In this document: piece by piece, positions 19,662-29,500 of the stretch
Layout of the letters: the number at the start of each line of letters is the position of its first letter
Numbering within the stretch: the first letter of the stretch is position 1
Source of the DNA: Deefgea piscis
GTDB lineage: Bacteria > Pseudomonadota > Gammaproteobacteria > Burkholderiales > Chitinibacteraceae
NCBI RefSeq assembly: GCF_013284055.1
Contig: NZ_CP054143.1
Coordinates: 992,001-1,056,000 of the forward strand
Direction: 5' to 3'
Length of the DNA: 64,000 nt
Position numbers and translations under genes: made by a program
The notes under the pieces: generated by a model
The model's input: only the letters and a program-made list of their open reading frames with translations
The model's database searches: none
What the model was told of the DNA's origin: nothing

Positions 19662-20966
19662 TTATTTTGCTTGTTTATGCAGCATAATTTGCAAAATTTG
19701 CACGTCAGTTTGTACCATACCCTGACAAGCCAACTGCCCTAAATTATTGATCGATTGATCAACGTCATGCGCCACAATACCTTCATTACCCGTTACGCAA
19801 ACGCCATCCATCGCCATCAAAACTGATTTATAAACCGATTGCGCCGAAGTCGAGACCTTCATCGCACAGCTATTGGATGCGCCATCGCACACCATGCCGG
19901 ACAAATCGCCAATCATGCTCGAGATCGCCATGCTCACGGTTTTAAAATCGCCTTTGAGCAACCAAGCCACACCCGCAGCCGCGCCCATCGATGCCGTTGT
20001 CACCGCGCACAATGCCGATAGTTTCGGTAGTTTGCTGTGAATGTAAATCGCCATTAAATGCGACATCATCAAAGCGCGAGTTAATTGCTCTTTACTCGCC
20101 TGTATATGCTCGGCCACCACGACTACCGGCATCGTTGCGGCAATACCCTGATTGCCCGAGCCAGAGTTACTCATTGCTGGCAACGTCGCACCACCCATTC
20201 GGGCGTCTGAAGCGGCCGTAGTACGAATCAAGATCTGGCTCAACAAGCCTTCCGACATCAAGCCTGCGGCGATTTGGCGCTGCAATGTCGCGCCAATATG
20301 TAAACCAAACGTGCCCTTCATGCCTTCTTGCGACAAAGCATCATTTAACACGCCAGCCGCGTCGATAAAATCAATCATTTCTAAGGGTGCCAGCGTGGCA
20401 AAATCATAAACATCTTGCGCTGTCGCACTGGCAATATCGTAAGCGGCGGCAGCCGTTGCTGCGCCCACATCCGCCAATTCAAAAATAACGTGGCCATTGT
20501 GCTCAATATAAATAACTCGGGTATGGCTATCGGCAATGCGTACCTTGGCCCACTCCTCACCGTGAAACACACACGCTTCCGAATACAAAATATGCGGCAC
20601 ATTGGCAATCGATAACTCAACGCGCTGCTCGGCAATCATCGCCTTGCCCGCATCCACTTGCGCCTGTGTTAAGCCTTTGAGCACTTCCAATTTGCCATCT
20701 GGGTTGCCAGCCAATGCACCCACCGCAGCGGCAATTTTTAACCCAACAGTACCGGTACCTGGCACTGCGACGCCCATGCCGTTTTTCATTAAATTGGCCG
20801 ACACTTTGGCTTCAATGCGCTCTGGCGTTTTTGCCAAATGCTGCGCAGCAATTGCTGAAGCTAAAGCCAAAGAAATTGGCTCAGTACAGCCCAATGCCGG
20901 TGCTACTTCGTGCTGAACTGCTTTAATAAATTCTGGCCATAGGGCGTGTGAAGAAGACATATTCAT
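19662..20966 (-). CDS. CyuA/YhaM-type L-cysteine desulfidase (serine dehydratase-like)
   Basis: 434-residue UPF0597/L-cysteine desulfidase family enzyme. The N-terminal APALGCTEPISLALASA and the C-terminal VCDGASNSCAMKVSTSA stretches hold the conserved cysteines expected to bind an iron-sulfur cluster. The AxGxGGxQG-like segment appears as SNSGSGNQGIAATMPV. Known members split cysteine into pyruvate, ammonia and sulfide; related ones dehydrate serine or threonine. It lies between a YheO-type regulator and RidA, which points to a substrate-induced catabolic operon producing enamines. The exact substrate cannot be read from sequence. Confidence 0.85.
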   Translation of the reverse strand: MNMSSSHALWPEFIKAVQHEVAPALGCTEPISLALASAIAAQHLAKTPERIEAKVSANLMKNGMGVAVPGTGTVGLKIAAAVGALAGNPDGKLEVLKGLTQAQVDAGKAMIAEQRVELSIANVPHILYSEACVFHGEEWAKVRIADSHTRVIYIEHNGHVIFELADVGAATAAAAYDIASATAQDVYDFATLAPLEMIDFIDAAGVLNDALSQEGMKGTFGLHIGATLQRQIAAGLMSEGLLSQILIRTTAASDARMGGATLPAMSNSGSGNQGIAATMPVVVVAEHIQASKEQLTRALMMSHLMAIYIHSKLPKLSALCAVTTASMGAAAGVAWLLKGDFKTVSMAISSMIGDLSGMVCDGASNSCAMKVSTSAQSVYKSVLMAMDGVCVTGNEGIVAHDVDQSINNLGQLACQGMVQTDVQILQIMLHKQAK

Positions 20967-21036
20967 GCGTTTTTAGACCTTTTTGATGTCAAATATCTCA
21001 GCATGCTGCTGCGTGGCTGGCATGCTGCACTGAGGT

Positions 21037-21666
21037 TTAATGGGTATTGGTTTTTAGATAGCGATACAGTGTGGGCTCAGAAATCTCCAAAATCGCCGCC
21101 GTTTTAGCCACAAAGCCACGAATTGAAAACAAACCTCGTTGCTCTAAATCTTTCACGACTTGGGATTTCTCATCGGCCGACATCCGCGATGGCGTAATCG
21201 GATATTGCTCTAGCACACTGTGTAAAATTTCTTGCCCAACATCGTCGACCGATGCCGACAACAATTCTTGATGCTGTTCGGCCATATCCGCTGGAAGCAG
21301 CTTATTGACCGACTCTTGCAACTCAAGCAAGCGCTTATCATCGGTATTCACGCAGAGCATAGCTGCGGCTTGACCATTCTCGCCTTTAATAATCAAGGTC
21401 GAAGAGCGCAGCAAAACACCACCTCGCGTTTTACTGCGGTAATTCAGTTTGTAGCTCACGTCGCTGACCTGCATACATTCTTGCAGCATGCGCAGCGCCA
21501 AATCGGTTGCTGGCGCCCCAACGGTGCGACCCGATAAATGACCATGGCTAATCGCCGCAAGCGACGCATTTACATCCGATAAATCATGCACGACGACTTC
21601 AGAATCTTCACCCAACACGGCGGCAATAAAGTCGACCAATAATTGGGCATCTATTTGTATTTTCAT
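21037..21666 (-). CDS. YheO/DauR-type transcriptional regulator (PAS-like + HTH)
   Basis: 209 residues. The N-terminal YheO-like PAS domain (GEDSEVVVHDLSD, then the SLAAISHGHLSGRTVG segment) is followed by a C-terminal helix-turn-helix (GFVAKTAAILEISEPTLYRYLK). DauR of Pseudomonas, a D-arginine-responsive repressor, belongs to this family. It probably controls the downstream desulfidase/dehydratase and ridA genes, from which it is separated by only 70 bases. The ATG at 21666 and a GTG four codons earlier are both possible; neither has a good ribosome binding site. Confidence 0.85.
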   Translation of the reverse strand: MKIQIDAQLLVDFIAAVLGEDSEVVVHDLSDVNASLAAISHGHLSGRTVGAPATDLALRMLQECMQVSDVSYKLNYRSKTRGGVLLRSSTLIIKGENGQAAAMLCVNTDDKRLLELQESVNKLLPADMAEQHQELLSASVDDVGQEILHSVLEQYPITPSRMSADEKSQVVKDLEQRGLFSIRGFVAKTAAILEISEPTLYRYLKTNTH

Positions 21667-22035
21667 CACGTCGTGCACAATAAAATTTATCTCATCGAAA
21701 GTATATCAATCTTAATGATAAAAAATCAATCACAACTTGACGGTAAATTTTGTTACTTTTTCGGGCTTTTTCTTCACAAACTGCAGATTAAACTCGCATC
21801 TAGCTTGGATTCTCGCCCAAACCAGACCAGCGCCGACCAAGTCGAGCAACAGACTCAAACCACGATAAAATAAATAATTATTCTCACGAAACTATATTTA
21901 TCGACATCCAGCCGCCTGCACAGCAGGCGTATTTGGCCAAGCTCGCGCGATCAAGAAAAAAAAACCCGCGTGATAAACGCGGGTTTGAGCGAGCCATTTC
22001 ACCGTTAAAAATCGGGGTGAATGCATTGAATAAAA
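21667..22035. other. Intergenic region with hairpins, no gene
   Basis: 369 bases between the regulator start and the CZB gene stop. Besides the terminator at 21954-21986 it holds a perfect small palindrome, CGCCTGC-ACA-GCAGGCG at 21913-21929. The AT-rich part near 21680-21730 probably carries the regulator promoter. Confidence 0.5.
21954..21986 (-). terminator. Terminator of the CZB-domain gene
   Basis: AAACCCGCG (21962-21970) and CGCGGGTTT (21978-21986) form a nine-base-pair stem. On the minus strand it is followed by a T tract (complement of the A run at 21956-21964). Confidence 0.82.
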
Positions 22036-22506
22036 TTAAAGTAATTTTTTAGCCACCGCAAAAAATCGCACCAGTTCTAATTGATTTTTATTGGATGCTT
22101 GGCGAAATTTGCCTTTTAACAAAGACTTCGCCTGCTCTACCGCGCCCGATTGATGCTCAATCACCACTTCTGCGGCACAAAAATGAAATTCAGAATGCGC
22201 TCGGCATACCATATTAAATTCTGGAATTTGCGAATACTTCAAGCTGCCTTCACCATACAGCCACCGACCCAATTCACATTGATTATCTTGCGATAACAAA
22301 GCGATATCGAGTTTTTCGGCATTTGCTCCGGCTAATTCATCACTTAAGCGCGTTTTCCATGCGGTATGCGCCGCCAAGGCTTGGCTTAAATTGAGTCCAT
22401 CGAGATTATTTTCTTCTGCAGTCAGCACCAGCTCTTCGGTATCTTCTGCATCATTGTTAATATCACGACTCGATAATTTTGCTCGAAGCCAACTCATCAA
22501 TGCCAT
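22036..22506 (-). CDS. CZB (chemoreceptor zinc-binding) domain protein
   Basis: 156 residues with a CZB domain occupying about residues 50-150. The expected zinc ligands are present: a His in ALAAHTAWKTRL, the Cys in NQCELGRWLYGEG, and two His in AHSEFH. CZB domains bind zinc tightly and can sense zinc or hypochlorite; here no receptor or cyclase domain is attached. The 45-residue acidic N-terminus is of unknown role. ATGs at 22506 and 22497 and a TTG at 22536 are all possible starts and none has a clear ribosome binding site. Confidence 0.78.
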   Translation of the reverse strand: MALMSWLRAKLSSRDINNDAEDTEELVLTAEENNLDGLNLSQALAAHTAWKTRLSDELAGANAEKLDIALLSQDNQCELGRWLYGEGSLKYSQIPEFNMVCRAHSEFHFCAAEVVIEHQSGAVEQAKSLLKGKFRQASNKNQLELVRFFAVAKKLL

Positions 22507-22825
22507 ATTTAATTTATATCCGTTGTTGTTAGTCAAATTGAAAACCAGCGCAGCATTAAAAAGTAGCCGTTCTTTTTAATGCGATCTAGCAGGGCAAACA
22601 GTAAAACAATGATTAAAAATCAACCACTGCCAGCCCTTTATTTTTCAGCATTTTACTTGACTTCCAACAGCATAAATCAAAGGAAACGGCAGAAATAAGT
22701 TGTAATATTTACCATGCAAAACAGCGTTTAATTCAATCAGCACGCATTTAATTGCCACGCCACAATTGATTATTCCAATTGCATTCAATACTGCAGCGTG
22801 GCGTTGATTAAATGTTTAATTCAAT
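22507..22825. other. Intergenic region, nothing recognised
   Basis: 319 AT-rich bases between the CZB gene and the metal ATPase stop. No frame, repeat or hairpin with a T tract stood out. Confidence 0.4.
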
Positions 22826-25087
22826 TTATTCGCGTTTAAACAATGCGTCCGTGCGTAGCAATCGCAAACCATTGGCCACCACTAATAAACTGGCGCCCAC
22901 ATCGGCAAAAACCGCCATCCACATGCTGCCGTAGCCGAGCAAAGTTAAGATTAAAAACAGCAATTTAATCCCCAACGCCAAGGCGATGTTTTGCAACAAA
23001 ATACGGTGGGTTAGCTGCGATAAGCGGATAAAACGTGGCAATTTGCGTAAATCATCGTCCATTAACGCCACATCGGCGGTTTCAATCGCCGTGCCGCTAC
23101 CAGCGGCGCCCATCGCAAAACCAATATCGGCGCGCGCCAAAGCAGGTGCGTCATTAATCCCGTCGCCAACCATGCCGATTTTTTGGCTTGATGTGAGCTG
23201 AGCTTGCTGTGCCACAATCAGCTCTAATTTATCTGTCGGCAATAAATCGCCTCGAGCTTCATCAATGCCGACTTGCTCGGCAATACTGCGCGCGGTGTGG
23301 GCATTGTCGCCCGTGAGCATCATGGTTTTGACCCCCAAGGCATGCAGCTCAGCAATCGCTTGGCGGCTACTGTCTTTGACCGTATCGGCCACAGCAAACA
23401 AAGCCAATACCCCTTGCTCGCTGGCCAATAAAATCACGCTTTTACCTTGCGCTTCCAGTGGCAACAATTGCGCCTCAAGCTCAGCCGAGCACCAACCTTG
23501 CTGATGAATTAAACGATGATTGCCTAAATAATAGCGCTGACCCGCAATCGTCCCTTCTACGCCCAAGCCAAGCAAAGCCGTGAAACCACTCACCTCTAAC
23601 AGTGCTACATCTTGGCCAGCCAGCGCCAAAGCGCGCGATACCGGATGATCTGAGCGCTGCGCCAAACTCACGGCTAATTGTTCAACCGCGATGCCTTGCG
23701 CCGCGCTGGCCGTTTGCTGCGCCGGCGTTTGCAAATCAATAAAATCGGTTTGCACTGGCTTGCCATGCGTCAGCGTGCCGGTTTTATCGAGCGCAATACA
23801 CGCCAGCTTGCGGCCTTCTTCTAAATACACCCCGCCCTTAATCAAAATACCGTGCCGCGCTGCCGCTGCTAAACCACTAACAATCGTTACCGGCGTTGAA
23901 ATCACCAAAGCGCAAGGGCAAGCAATCACTAATAAAACCAGCGCCTTATACACCCACGCCAGCCAATCCCCAGCAAAAAACAAGGGCGGGAGTATCGCCA
24001 CCAAAAGCGCAATCGCAAAGACGATGGGGGTATATACCCGTGCAAATTGATCAATAAAGCGTTGAATCGGCGCGCGTGTTCCTTGCGCAGCTTCTACTGC
24101 ATGAATAATCCGCGCCAACGTGCTATTACTGGCCAATGCTGTCACGGTAAATTCAAAAGAACCGGCCTCATTAATACTGCCAGCAAATACCGGATCACCC
24201 ACGCCCTTATCCACCGCCAAACTCTCGCCGGTAATCGGCGCTTGATTAATCGTTGATTGCCCAGCGCAAATTTGCCCATCCACCGCGATTTGCTCGCCCG
24301 GTTTAACCCGCACGCGCTGACCAATTAGCAGCGATTGCGCAGGGACATCCAGCCAACTGCCATCGTCTTGCTGCACTGTCGCCTTATCCGGCGCCAGTCG
24401 TAGCAAACCTTGAATTGCATTGCGTGCCCGATCCAGCGATTTGGCCTCGATTAATTCAGCCACAGTAAACAACACCATCACCATCGCCGCCTCGGGCCAC
24501 TGACCAATCAGCATTGCCCCGGTCACAGCAATACTCATCAAAGCGTTGATATTTAAATTGCCATTGCTGAGTGCAATCCAGCCTTTTTTATACGTTGTTA
24601 AGCCGCAAGCCAAGACCGCCAGCAGCGCCAAGCCTGCCACCAACAGCGTTGGTCCATCGAGCCAATGCGTCACTTCAGCGGCCAAAGCCGCCACCCCCGC
24701 TAGCGCCAAAGGCCACCATGGCTTTACCGGTGCGTCAGTGGCCACCGCCTCGCCCAGCTCGGGCGTAAAGCCCAAGCTGCGAATCGCCGCCAAAATGGCC
24801 TCAAGCGCTTCGGGCTGATGCTGCACCGTCAGCACCCGCTGCATGAGGTTAAATTCCAAACCCGAAACCGCCGTCATCGCGCCGAGTTTTTTACGCAATA
24901 AAGCCTCTTCGGTTGGGCAATCCATTTGCATAATGCGAATCGGCGTTTGCGCCCAACCATCAGCTGTTAGCTCAGCTGCAGCCAAGGTGGTCAATGCCGC
25001 GCCCTCGCTATGCCCCGCACAACACGCCGCATGGCTGACCGAGGAATGCGCCGCATGCGCGGAAGAATGTTGACGATATTGCGACAT
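22826..25087 (-). CDS. Zn/Cd/Pb-exporting P1B-type ATPase (ZntA/CadA-like)
   Basis: 753 residues. The His/Cys-rich N-terminus (HSSAHAAHSSVSHAACCAGH) is followed by a metal-binding HMA-like domain with a MDCPTEE site instead of CxxC. Transmembrane helices follow. The CPC motif lies in VIACPCALVIS, the phosphorylated Asp in ALDKTGTLTHG, and the hinge in MVGDGINDAPALARADIG. CPC plus the MDCPTEE site is typical of zinc/cadmium/lead pumps. The start at 25087 has GGAG eight bases upstream. It diverges from a CadR/PbrR-type regulator and has a MerR-type promoter. Confidence 0.93.
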   Translation of the reverse strand: MSQYRQHSSAHAAHSSVSHAACCAGHSEGAALTTLAAAELTADGWAQTPIRIMQMDCPTEEALLRKKLGAMTAVSGLEFNLMQRVLTVQHQPEALEAILAAIRSLGFTPELGEAVATDAPVKPWWPLALAGVAALAAEVTHWLDGPTLLVAGLALLAVLACGLTTYKKGWIALSNGNLNINALMSIAVTGAMLIGQWPEAAMVMVLFTVAELIEAKSLDRARNAIQGLLRLAPDKATVQQDDGSWLDVPAQSLLIGQRVRVKPGEQIAVDGQICAGQSTINQAPITGESLAVDKGVGDPVFAGSINEAGSFEFTVTALASNSTLARIIHAVEAAQGTRAPIQRFIDQFARVYTPIVFAIALLVAILPPLFFAGDWLAWVYKALVLLVIACPCALVISTPVTIVSGLAAAARHGILIKGGVYLEEGRKLACIALDKTGTLTHGKPVQTDFIDLQTPAQQTASAAQGIAVEQLAVSLAQRSDHPVSRALALAGQDVALLEVSGFTALLGLGVEGTIAGQRYYLGNHRLIHQQGWCSAELEAQLLPLEAQGKSVILLASEQGVLALFAVADTVKDSSRQAIAELHALGVKTMMLTGDNAHTARSIAEQVGIDEARGDLLPTDKLELIVAQQAQLTSSQKIGMVGDGINDAPALARADIGFAMGAAGSGTAIETADVALMDDDLRKLPRFIRLSQLTHRILLQNIALALGIKLLFLILTLLGYGSMWMAVFADVGASLLVVANGLRLLRTDALFKRE

Positions 25088-25118
25088 AAGGCAGCTCCAA
25101 CGATTAAACATTAAATAC

Positions 25119-25149
25119 ATTACACACCCTGAAGTTACTATAGAGTCAA
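25119..25149 (-). promoter_or_regulatory. MerR-type promoter/operator of the metal ATPase gene
   Basis: On the minus strand the -35 box TTGACT (25149-25144) and the -10 box TGTAAT (25124-25119) are 19 bases apart, the long spacing typical of MerR-family promoters. Within the spacer lies CTATAGTAACTTCAGGGTG, very close to the operators of PbrR/CadR/ZntR regulators. The regulator at 25386 should bind here and activate transcription when loaded with metal. Confidence 0.9.
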
Positions 25150-25217
25150 CCGCTAAAATCAACGTTGTGCAGTATTGCAAAATTTAATTCAGTAGATCGT
25201 GAAAGTGTGATCGTAAA

Positions 25218-25335
25218 GCGGGCAAATTTCAGGGTTTGCGCACGCCCCACCATCGCAACAGCGTGCGCAAATGCGCACCCTAAAAACCCTAAATTTCACC
25301 GTGTGCAAACCTGCAAAATTTGCGCGCGCGGCTAC
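25218..25335. repeat. Degenerate TAGGGTG-family palindromic repeats
   Basis: GCAAATTTCAGGGTTTGCGCACG, a CCACCATCGCAA block and GTGCGCAAATGCGCACCCTA (about 25218-25286) are a diverged copy of the element seen intact at 25939-26048. A second half copy, GTGCAAACCTGCAAAATTTG plus GCGC, follows at 25303-25335. They lie between the metal ATPase promoter and the regulator gene. Confidence 0.7.
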
Positions 25336-25385
25336 CAAGCCATTTGAATCAAGCAATGCGACAACACGGATAAAGGAATCGAGAA

Positions 25386-25814
25386 ATGAAAATCGGCGAA
25401 CTGGCCAAGCTAGCGCAATGCTCGGTTGAAACCATTCGGTTTTATGAAAAAGAAGGGCTACTGCCAACCGCCGAAAGAACCATCGGCAATTTTCGCGTTT
25501 ATGGCCCGGCGCATATTGAACGGCTGCGCTTTATCCGCAATTGCCGCGCACTCGATATGAGCCACGAAGAAATCCACACCTTGCTGCGTTTGGCCGATCA
25601 AGGCGGCGATGGGTGCAGCGCAATTAATGATGTATTTGACGAGCACATCGCCCACGTCGACACCCGCATCAAAGAGCTCAAACAACTCAAACAACAACTC
25701 ACCGAGCTACGCCAACACTGCCAAAGCAATCACAATCCTTGCGGGATTTTGCAAGGCTTAGCCGATATGGAAACCCCCAGCAAATTGGATAAAAAACGCA
25801 CGCATCTTGGGTGA
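25386..25814 (+). CDS. cadR: Cd(II)/Pb(II)-responsive MerR family regulator
   Basis: 142 residues. The N-terminal winged helix-turn-helix (KIGELAKLAQCSVETIRFYEKEGLL) is followed by a dimerisation helix and a metal loop. Cys79 (DGCSAINDV) and the C-terminal cysteines in RQHCQSNHNPCGIL are the metal ligands expected for CadR/PbrR. It is read divergently from the efflux ATPase and presumably controls the MerR-type promoter at 25119-25149. CadR, PbrR and ZntR are not separable with certainty here. Confidence 0.88.
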   Translation: MKIGELAKLAQCSVETIRFYEKEGLLPTAERTIGNFRVYGPAHIERLRFIRNCRALDMSHEEIHTLLRLADQGGDGCSAINDVFDEHIAHVDTRIKELKQLKQQLTELRQHCQSNHNPCGILQGLADMETPSKLDKKRTHLG

Positions 25815-25839
25815 AATTTAAGAGCTCGATTTAAAATCG

Positions 25840-25906
25840 ATCGTGTACAAATCCACCAGATTTACGCACACCGCACCATCGCAACCGCGTGCGCAAAAGC
25901 GCCCCC
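25840..25906. repeat. Diverged copy of the TAGGGTG element
   Basis: GTGTACAAATCCACCAGATT, then ACGCACACCGCACCATCGCAA and CGCGTGCGCAAAAGCGCCCC follow the order of the intact element just downstream, with point differences in both arms. Confidence 0.7.
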
Positions 25907-25938
25907 TACCAATCACGCACACCCAACCCGCATGACCG

Positions 25939-26048
25939 TAGGGTGTGCAAATCCGCAGGATTTGCGCACGCGGATACACCGCAAAACAAGAACACGCCGA
26001 CCGTGAAGCCATCCACCATCGCAACCGCGTGCGCCAAGGCGCACCCTA
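25939..26048. repeat. Intact TAGGGTG palindromic element, family A
   Basis: 110 bases bounded by TAGGGTG at the left and CACCCTA at the right. The left arm holds a small palindrome (GTGCAAATCC-gc-AGGATTTGCGCAC). The right arm holds GCGTGCGCC-aa-GGCGCACCCTA. The arms flank a variable middle and a conserved CCACCATCGCAACC block. The same plan is found at 36336-36420. Confidence 0.85.
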
Positions 26049-26061
26049 CACAATCACGCAA

Positions 26062-26556
26062 ACCCACAACCGCACGCTGATGCAGCATATATTTCATGGC
26101 AACAACAAAACTTGCATCCTCCTGCTATTGGCTAAAAACTCGCGATTAAAACAGTCAATATCAAATTAAATCCTCCGCCGAGCCATAAAGGTCAACGATT
26201 AAAATTGTTACTATTCAAATGCGCAAAAGCAAAAAACCCTCATTCGCCTGATTTACGTCACATTCTGCGCGACAAAATGAAATTACTCATGAAGTAAACA
26301 TCAAGCAGTGTTAAAATTTGATGACAATTTTCAACATTCAAATTTGATTGGATTGTGCGCTCAAGCATTCGTAGTTAAAAACACCGATTTCTAATTGATG
26401 CATCGGCCACATGGGGCAGATAGCCCCGATATTGCCGCAAGAAAAACAATCGTCTGTTGCTAATTACTTCAACTGATTTAAATTTTATTTCATTCAGAAA
26501 TTGATATTTAAAGATGTGGTCCAAGACTTACTAGATCAAAAAAGCAATTAATCTCA
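26062..26556. other. AT-rich leader upstream of the capsule PKS gene
   Basis: 495 bases without a gene, clearly richer in A and T than the surroundings. It should carry the promoter for the PKS/oxoamine synthase/acyltransferase operon. There is no Shine-Dalgarno-like sequence before the ATG at 26557. I could not assign boxes with confidence. Confidence 0.45.
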
Positions 26557-29500
26557 ATGACAAAACGCGTTGCCATCATCGGTTATTCTCACAGACTGCC
26601 TAATTCAACTGGTAATAGCTACTGGGATAATCTTCTCAATGAAGAACATCTCATTACCGAAGTCGAGGCTGGCCGCTGGTCTAAAGAAGCTTTTCTTCAC
26701 GCCAATAAAAACCACGCAGGCACCAGCTATACCTTTAAAGCCGGTTCAATTGGCGATATTTCTGGTTTTGATGCGGGCTTTTTTGGCATTGCCCCGCGCG
26801 AAGCGGCGCAAATGGATCCGCAACAACGCATTTTGCTTGAGCTCAGTTGGGAAGCATTAGAAAACGCCGGCATCAAGCCATCAACGATTCGCGGCAGCCA
26901 ATGCGGCGTGTATATTGGCATTGCCAGCGCCGATTATTCCTATCGTTTAGCCGACGATTTGGCCGCGATTGATTCAGCCGTTGCCACGGGTAACACCGCC
27001 AGTATCGCCGCCAATCGACTCTCCTACGCGCTCGATTTGCGTGGCCCGAGCATGGCGATTGATACCGCCTGTTCATCCTCAATGGTGGCTTTTCATCAAG
27101 CCTGCCAATCGATTCTCTCTGGCGAAAACAGCCAAGCTTTAGCGGGCGGCATTAGCCTGCACTTGCACCCTTATGGCTTTATTATTTTCTCCAAAGCCTC
27201 AATGCTGTCCAAAAAAGGCCGCTGCAATGTCTTTGATGAAGCTGGCGACGGCTATGTGCGCTCAGAAGGCGGCGGGATTTTTGTCTTAAAAGATTATGAT
27301 TTAGCCCTTGCCGATGGCGATCCGATTATTGCCGTGGTCGCGCATTCGGGCGTCAATACCGATGGCAAAAAAAATGGCCTCACCGTACCCAGCTGCACCG
27401 CGCAAGCCGAGCTACTCAAGCAAACCTATGCTAAAGCCGGCATCGCAGCCAGCGAAATTGATTATCTCGAAGCGCATGGCACCGGCACCGCCGTGGGCGA
27501 TCCCATCGAAACCCGCGCCATTGGCCTCGCGCTTGGCCAGCACCGCAGCAGCGAATCGCCATTATTAATTGGCTCGGTCAAAAGTAATCTGGGCCATTTA
27601 GAAGCCGCCTCAGGCGTCGCGGGTTTAGTCAAAGCCTTGCATTGCCTGCAATACCGGATGGTGCCAGCGACGATTGGCATTAAAAAACTCAATCCAAAAA
27701 TTAAATTTGCTGAGCTCAACCTTAAGGTTGTCACCCAAGCGCAGCCATTAAAAGCCACTGGCCGCTTAGTGATTGGGGTGAATTCCTTTGGTTTTGGTGG
27801 CGCCAATGCCCATGTGATTTTAGAAAGCGCACCACAGCACGCGGCCAGCGCGTCAGCCGCACCAGCGCAAGCGTTGCCGATTATTTTAAGCGCCCGCTCC
27901 GCCGCTGCCTTGCCCGCGGCAGCCAGCAATCTGAATGACTACTTGGCCAAAACGCCCGATTTCAACGTTTATGATCTGGCTTACCAGCTCACTCTGCGCC
28001 GCGAACAACACCCGCATCAAGTGATGGCGTTTTGCCAAACGCCAAGCGAAGTCAGCGCATTTTTAAGCCAAGTCATTGCGCAATCAGAGCCCGTGCTCGG
28101 CGGCAAAACCATCGCCAAGGCGCAAGGGCCGGTGTTTGTTTTCTCTGGCAATGGCTCGCAATGGGCCAGCATGGGCCGATCTTTACTCGCCAGCAACGCC
28201 GTATTTCAACAAGCCATTGCTGAAGTCGACGCGCACTTTATGCCGCTCAGCGGCTATGGATTACAAGACGAAATCGCCGGCCGCAATGGCCAAGATAGCG
28301 ACAATCGTTACGCACAAACCGAGATCGCCCAACCCGCGCTGTTTGCAATTCAAGTTGCCCTAGTGCAAATGCTGCGCAGCCAAGGCATTACACCGTCGGC
28401 CGTAACAGGGCATAGCGTCGGTGAAGTTGCAGCCGCATGGGCCGCTGGCGCACTAACGCTCAAAGACGCCACCGCAGTGATTTATCATCGCAGCCGCATG
28501 CAAGGCAAAACCAAAGGCAGCGGGCAAATGACCGCCGTAGCCATGGGCGAAAGCGAAATGAATGCGCTATTAGCCGAATGCGGCCTCAATATTGCGATTG
28601 CGGGTATTAATAGCGCGCGGGGGATTACATTGGCTGGTGAAGTCAATGCCTTAAGCCAAATCGAAGCGCAACTTGCCGCGCGAAACATTCGCTTTAAACG
28701 CTTGGATTTAGATTACGCATTTCACAGCGCAAAAATGGATCCAATTGAAAACGATTTAATTGCCGCGCTCAGCGACATTAAACCGCAATTAAATAGCATT
28801 GCATTTTATTCCACCGTAACCGGCGAATTACTCAGCGGCGAGAAACTCAATGCCCAATATTGGTGGCATAACATCCGCCAACCGGTGCTATTTGAAAATG
28901 CCATTAACGCGATCAATCAATCTGGCGCCAATGTCTTTTTAGAAGTCGGTCCACACAGCGTATTGCGCTCATATATTTTAGAAACACTAAAAAATAATGC
29001 TTGCGAAGGTTTAGTGCTTGGCACATTAAGCAAAACCGAACATTGCGAAAATAAAGTCTTTAGCGCCATGGCCAGCATTATCGCCAGTGGTTGCGAAATT
29101 GACTGGGCAACGCAATTTCCAACGCCCGGGCAATTTATGCAATTGCCCAATTACCCGTGGCAACGCGAACGCTTATGGGTCAATAGCAGCACCGAATCGC
29201 TAGGGCAACTGAGCCGCGACATGCTGCACCCGCTATTGGGCTACGCGCTCAAGCAACACACTAGCAGCTGGGAAAACCAACTCGACACCATCAAAAACAC
29301 CGTACTGGCCGATCATGTCGTCGGCGACGCGGTGGTTTTCCCCGGCACTGGTTATGTTGAGCTGGCGCTGGCAGCGGCCAGCCAGCACACCCAAAGTGCA
29401 TTGATTGAAATTGAAGAATTAGAAATTCTCGCACCACTGATTTTGGCCGAATCCCCTACCAAGCTGGTTCGCACCGTCATTAGCGGGCAACAAATCCACA

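Noticed and set aside
25840-26060. Possible CRISPR array, because of repeated blocks
   Set aside because: The blocks are inverted and diverged, their spacing is irregular, and no cas genes are present.
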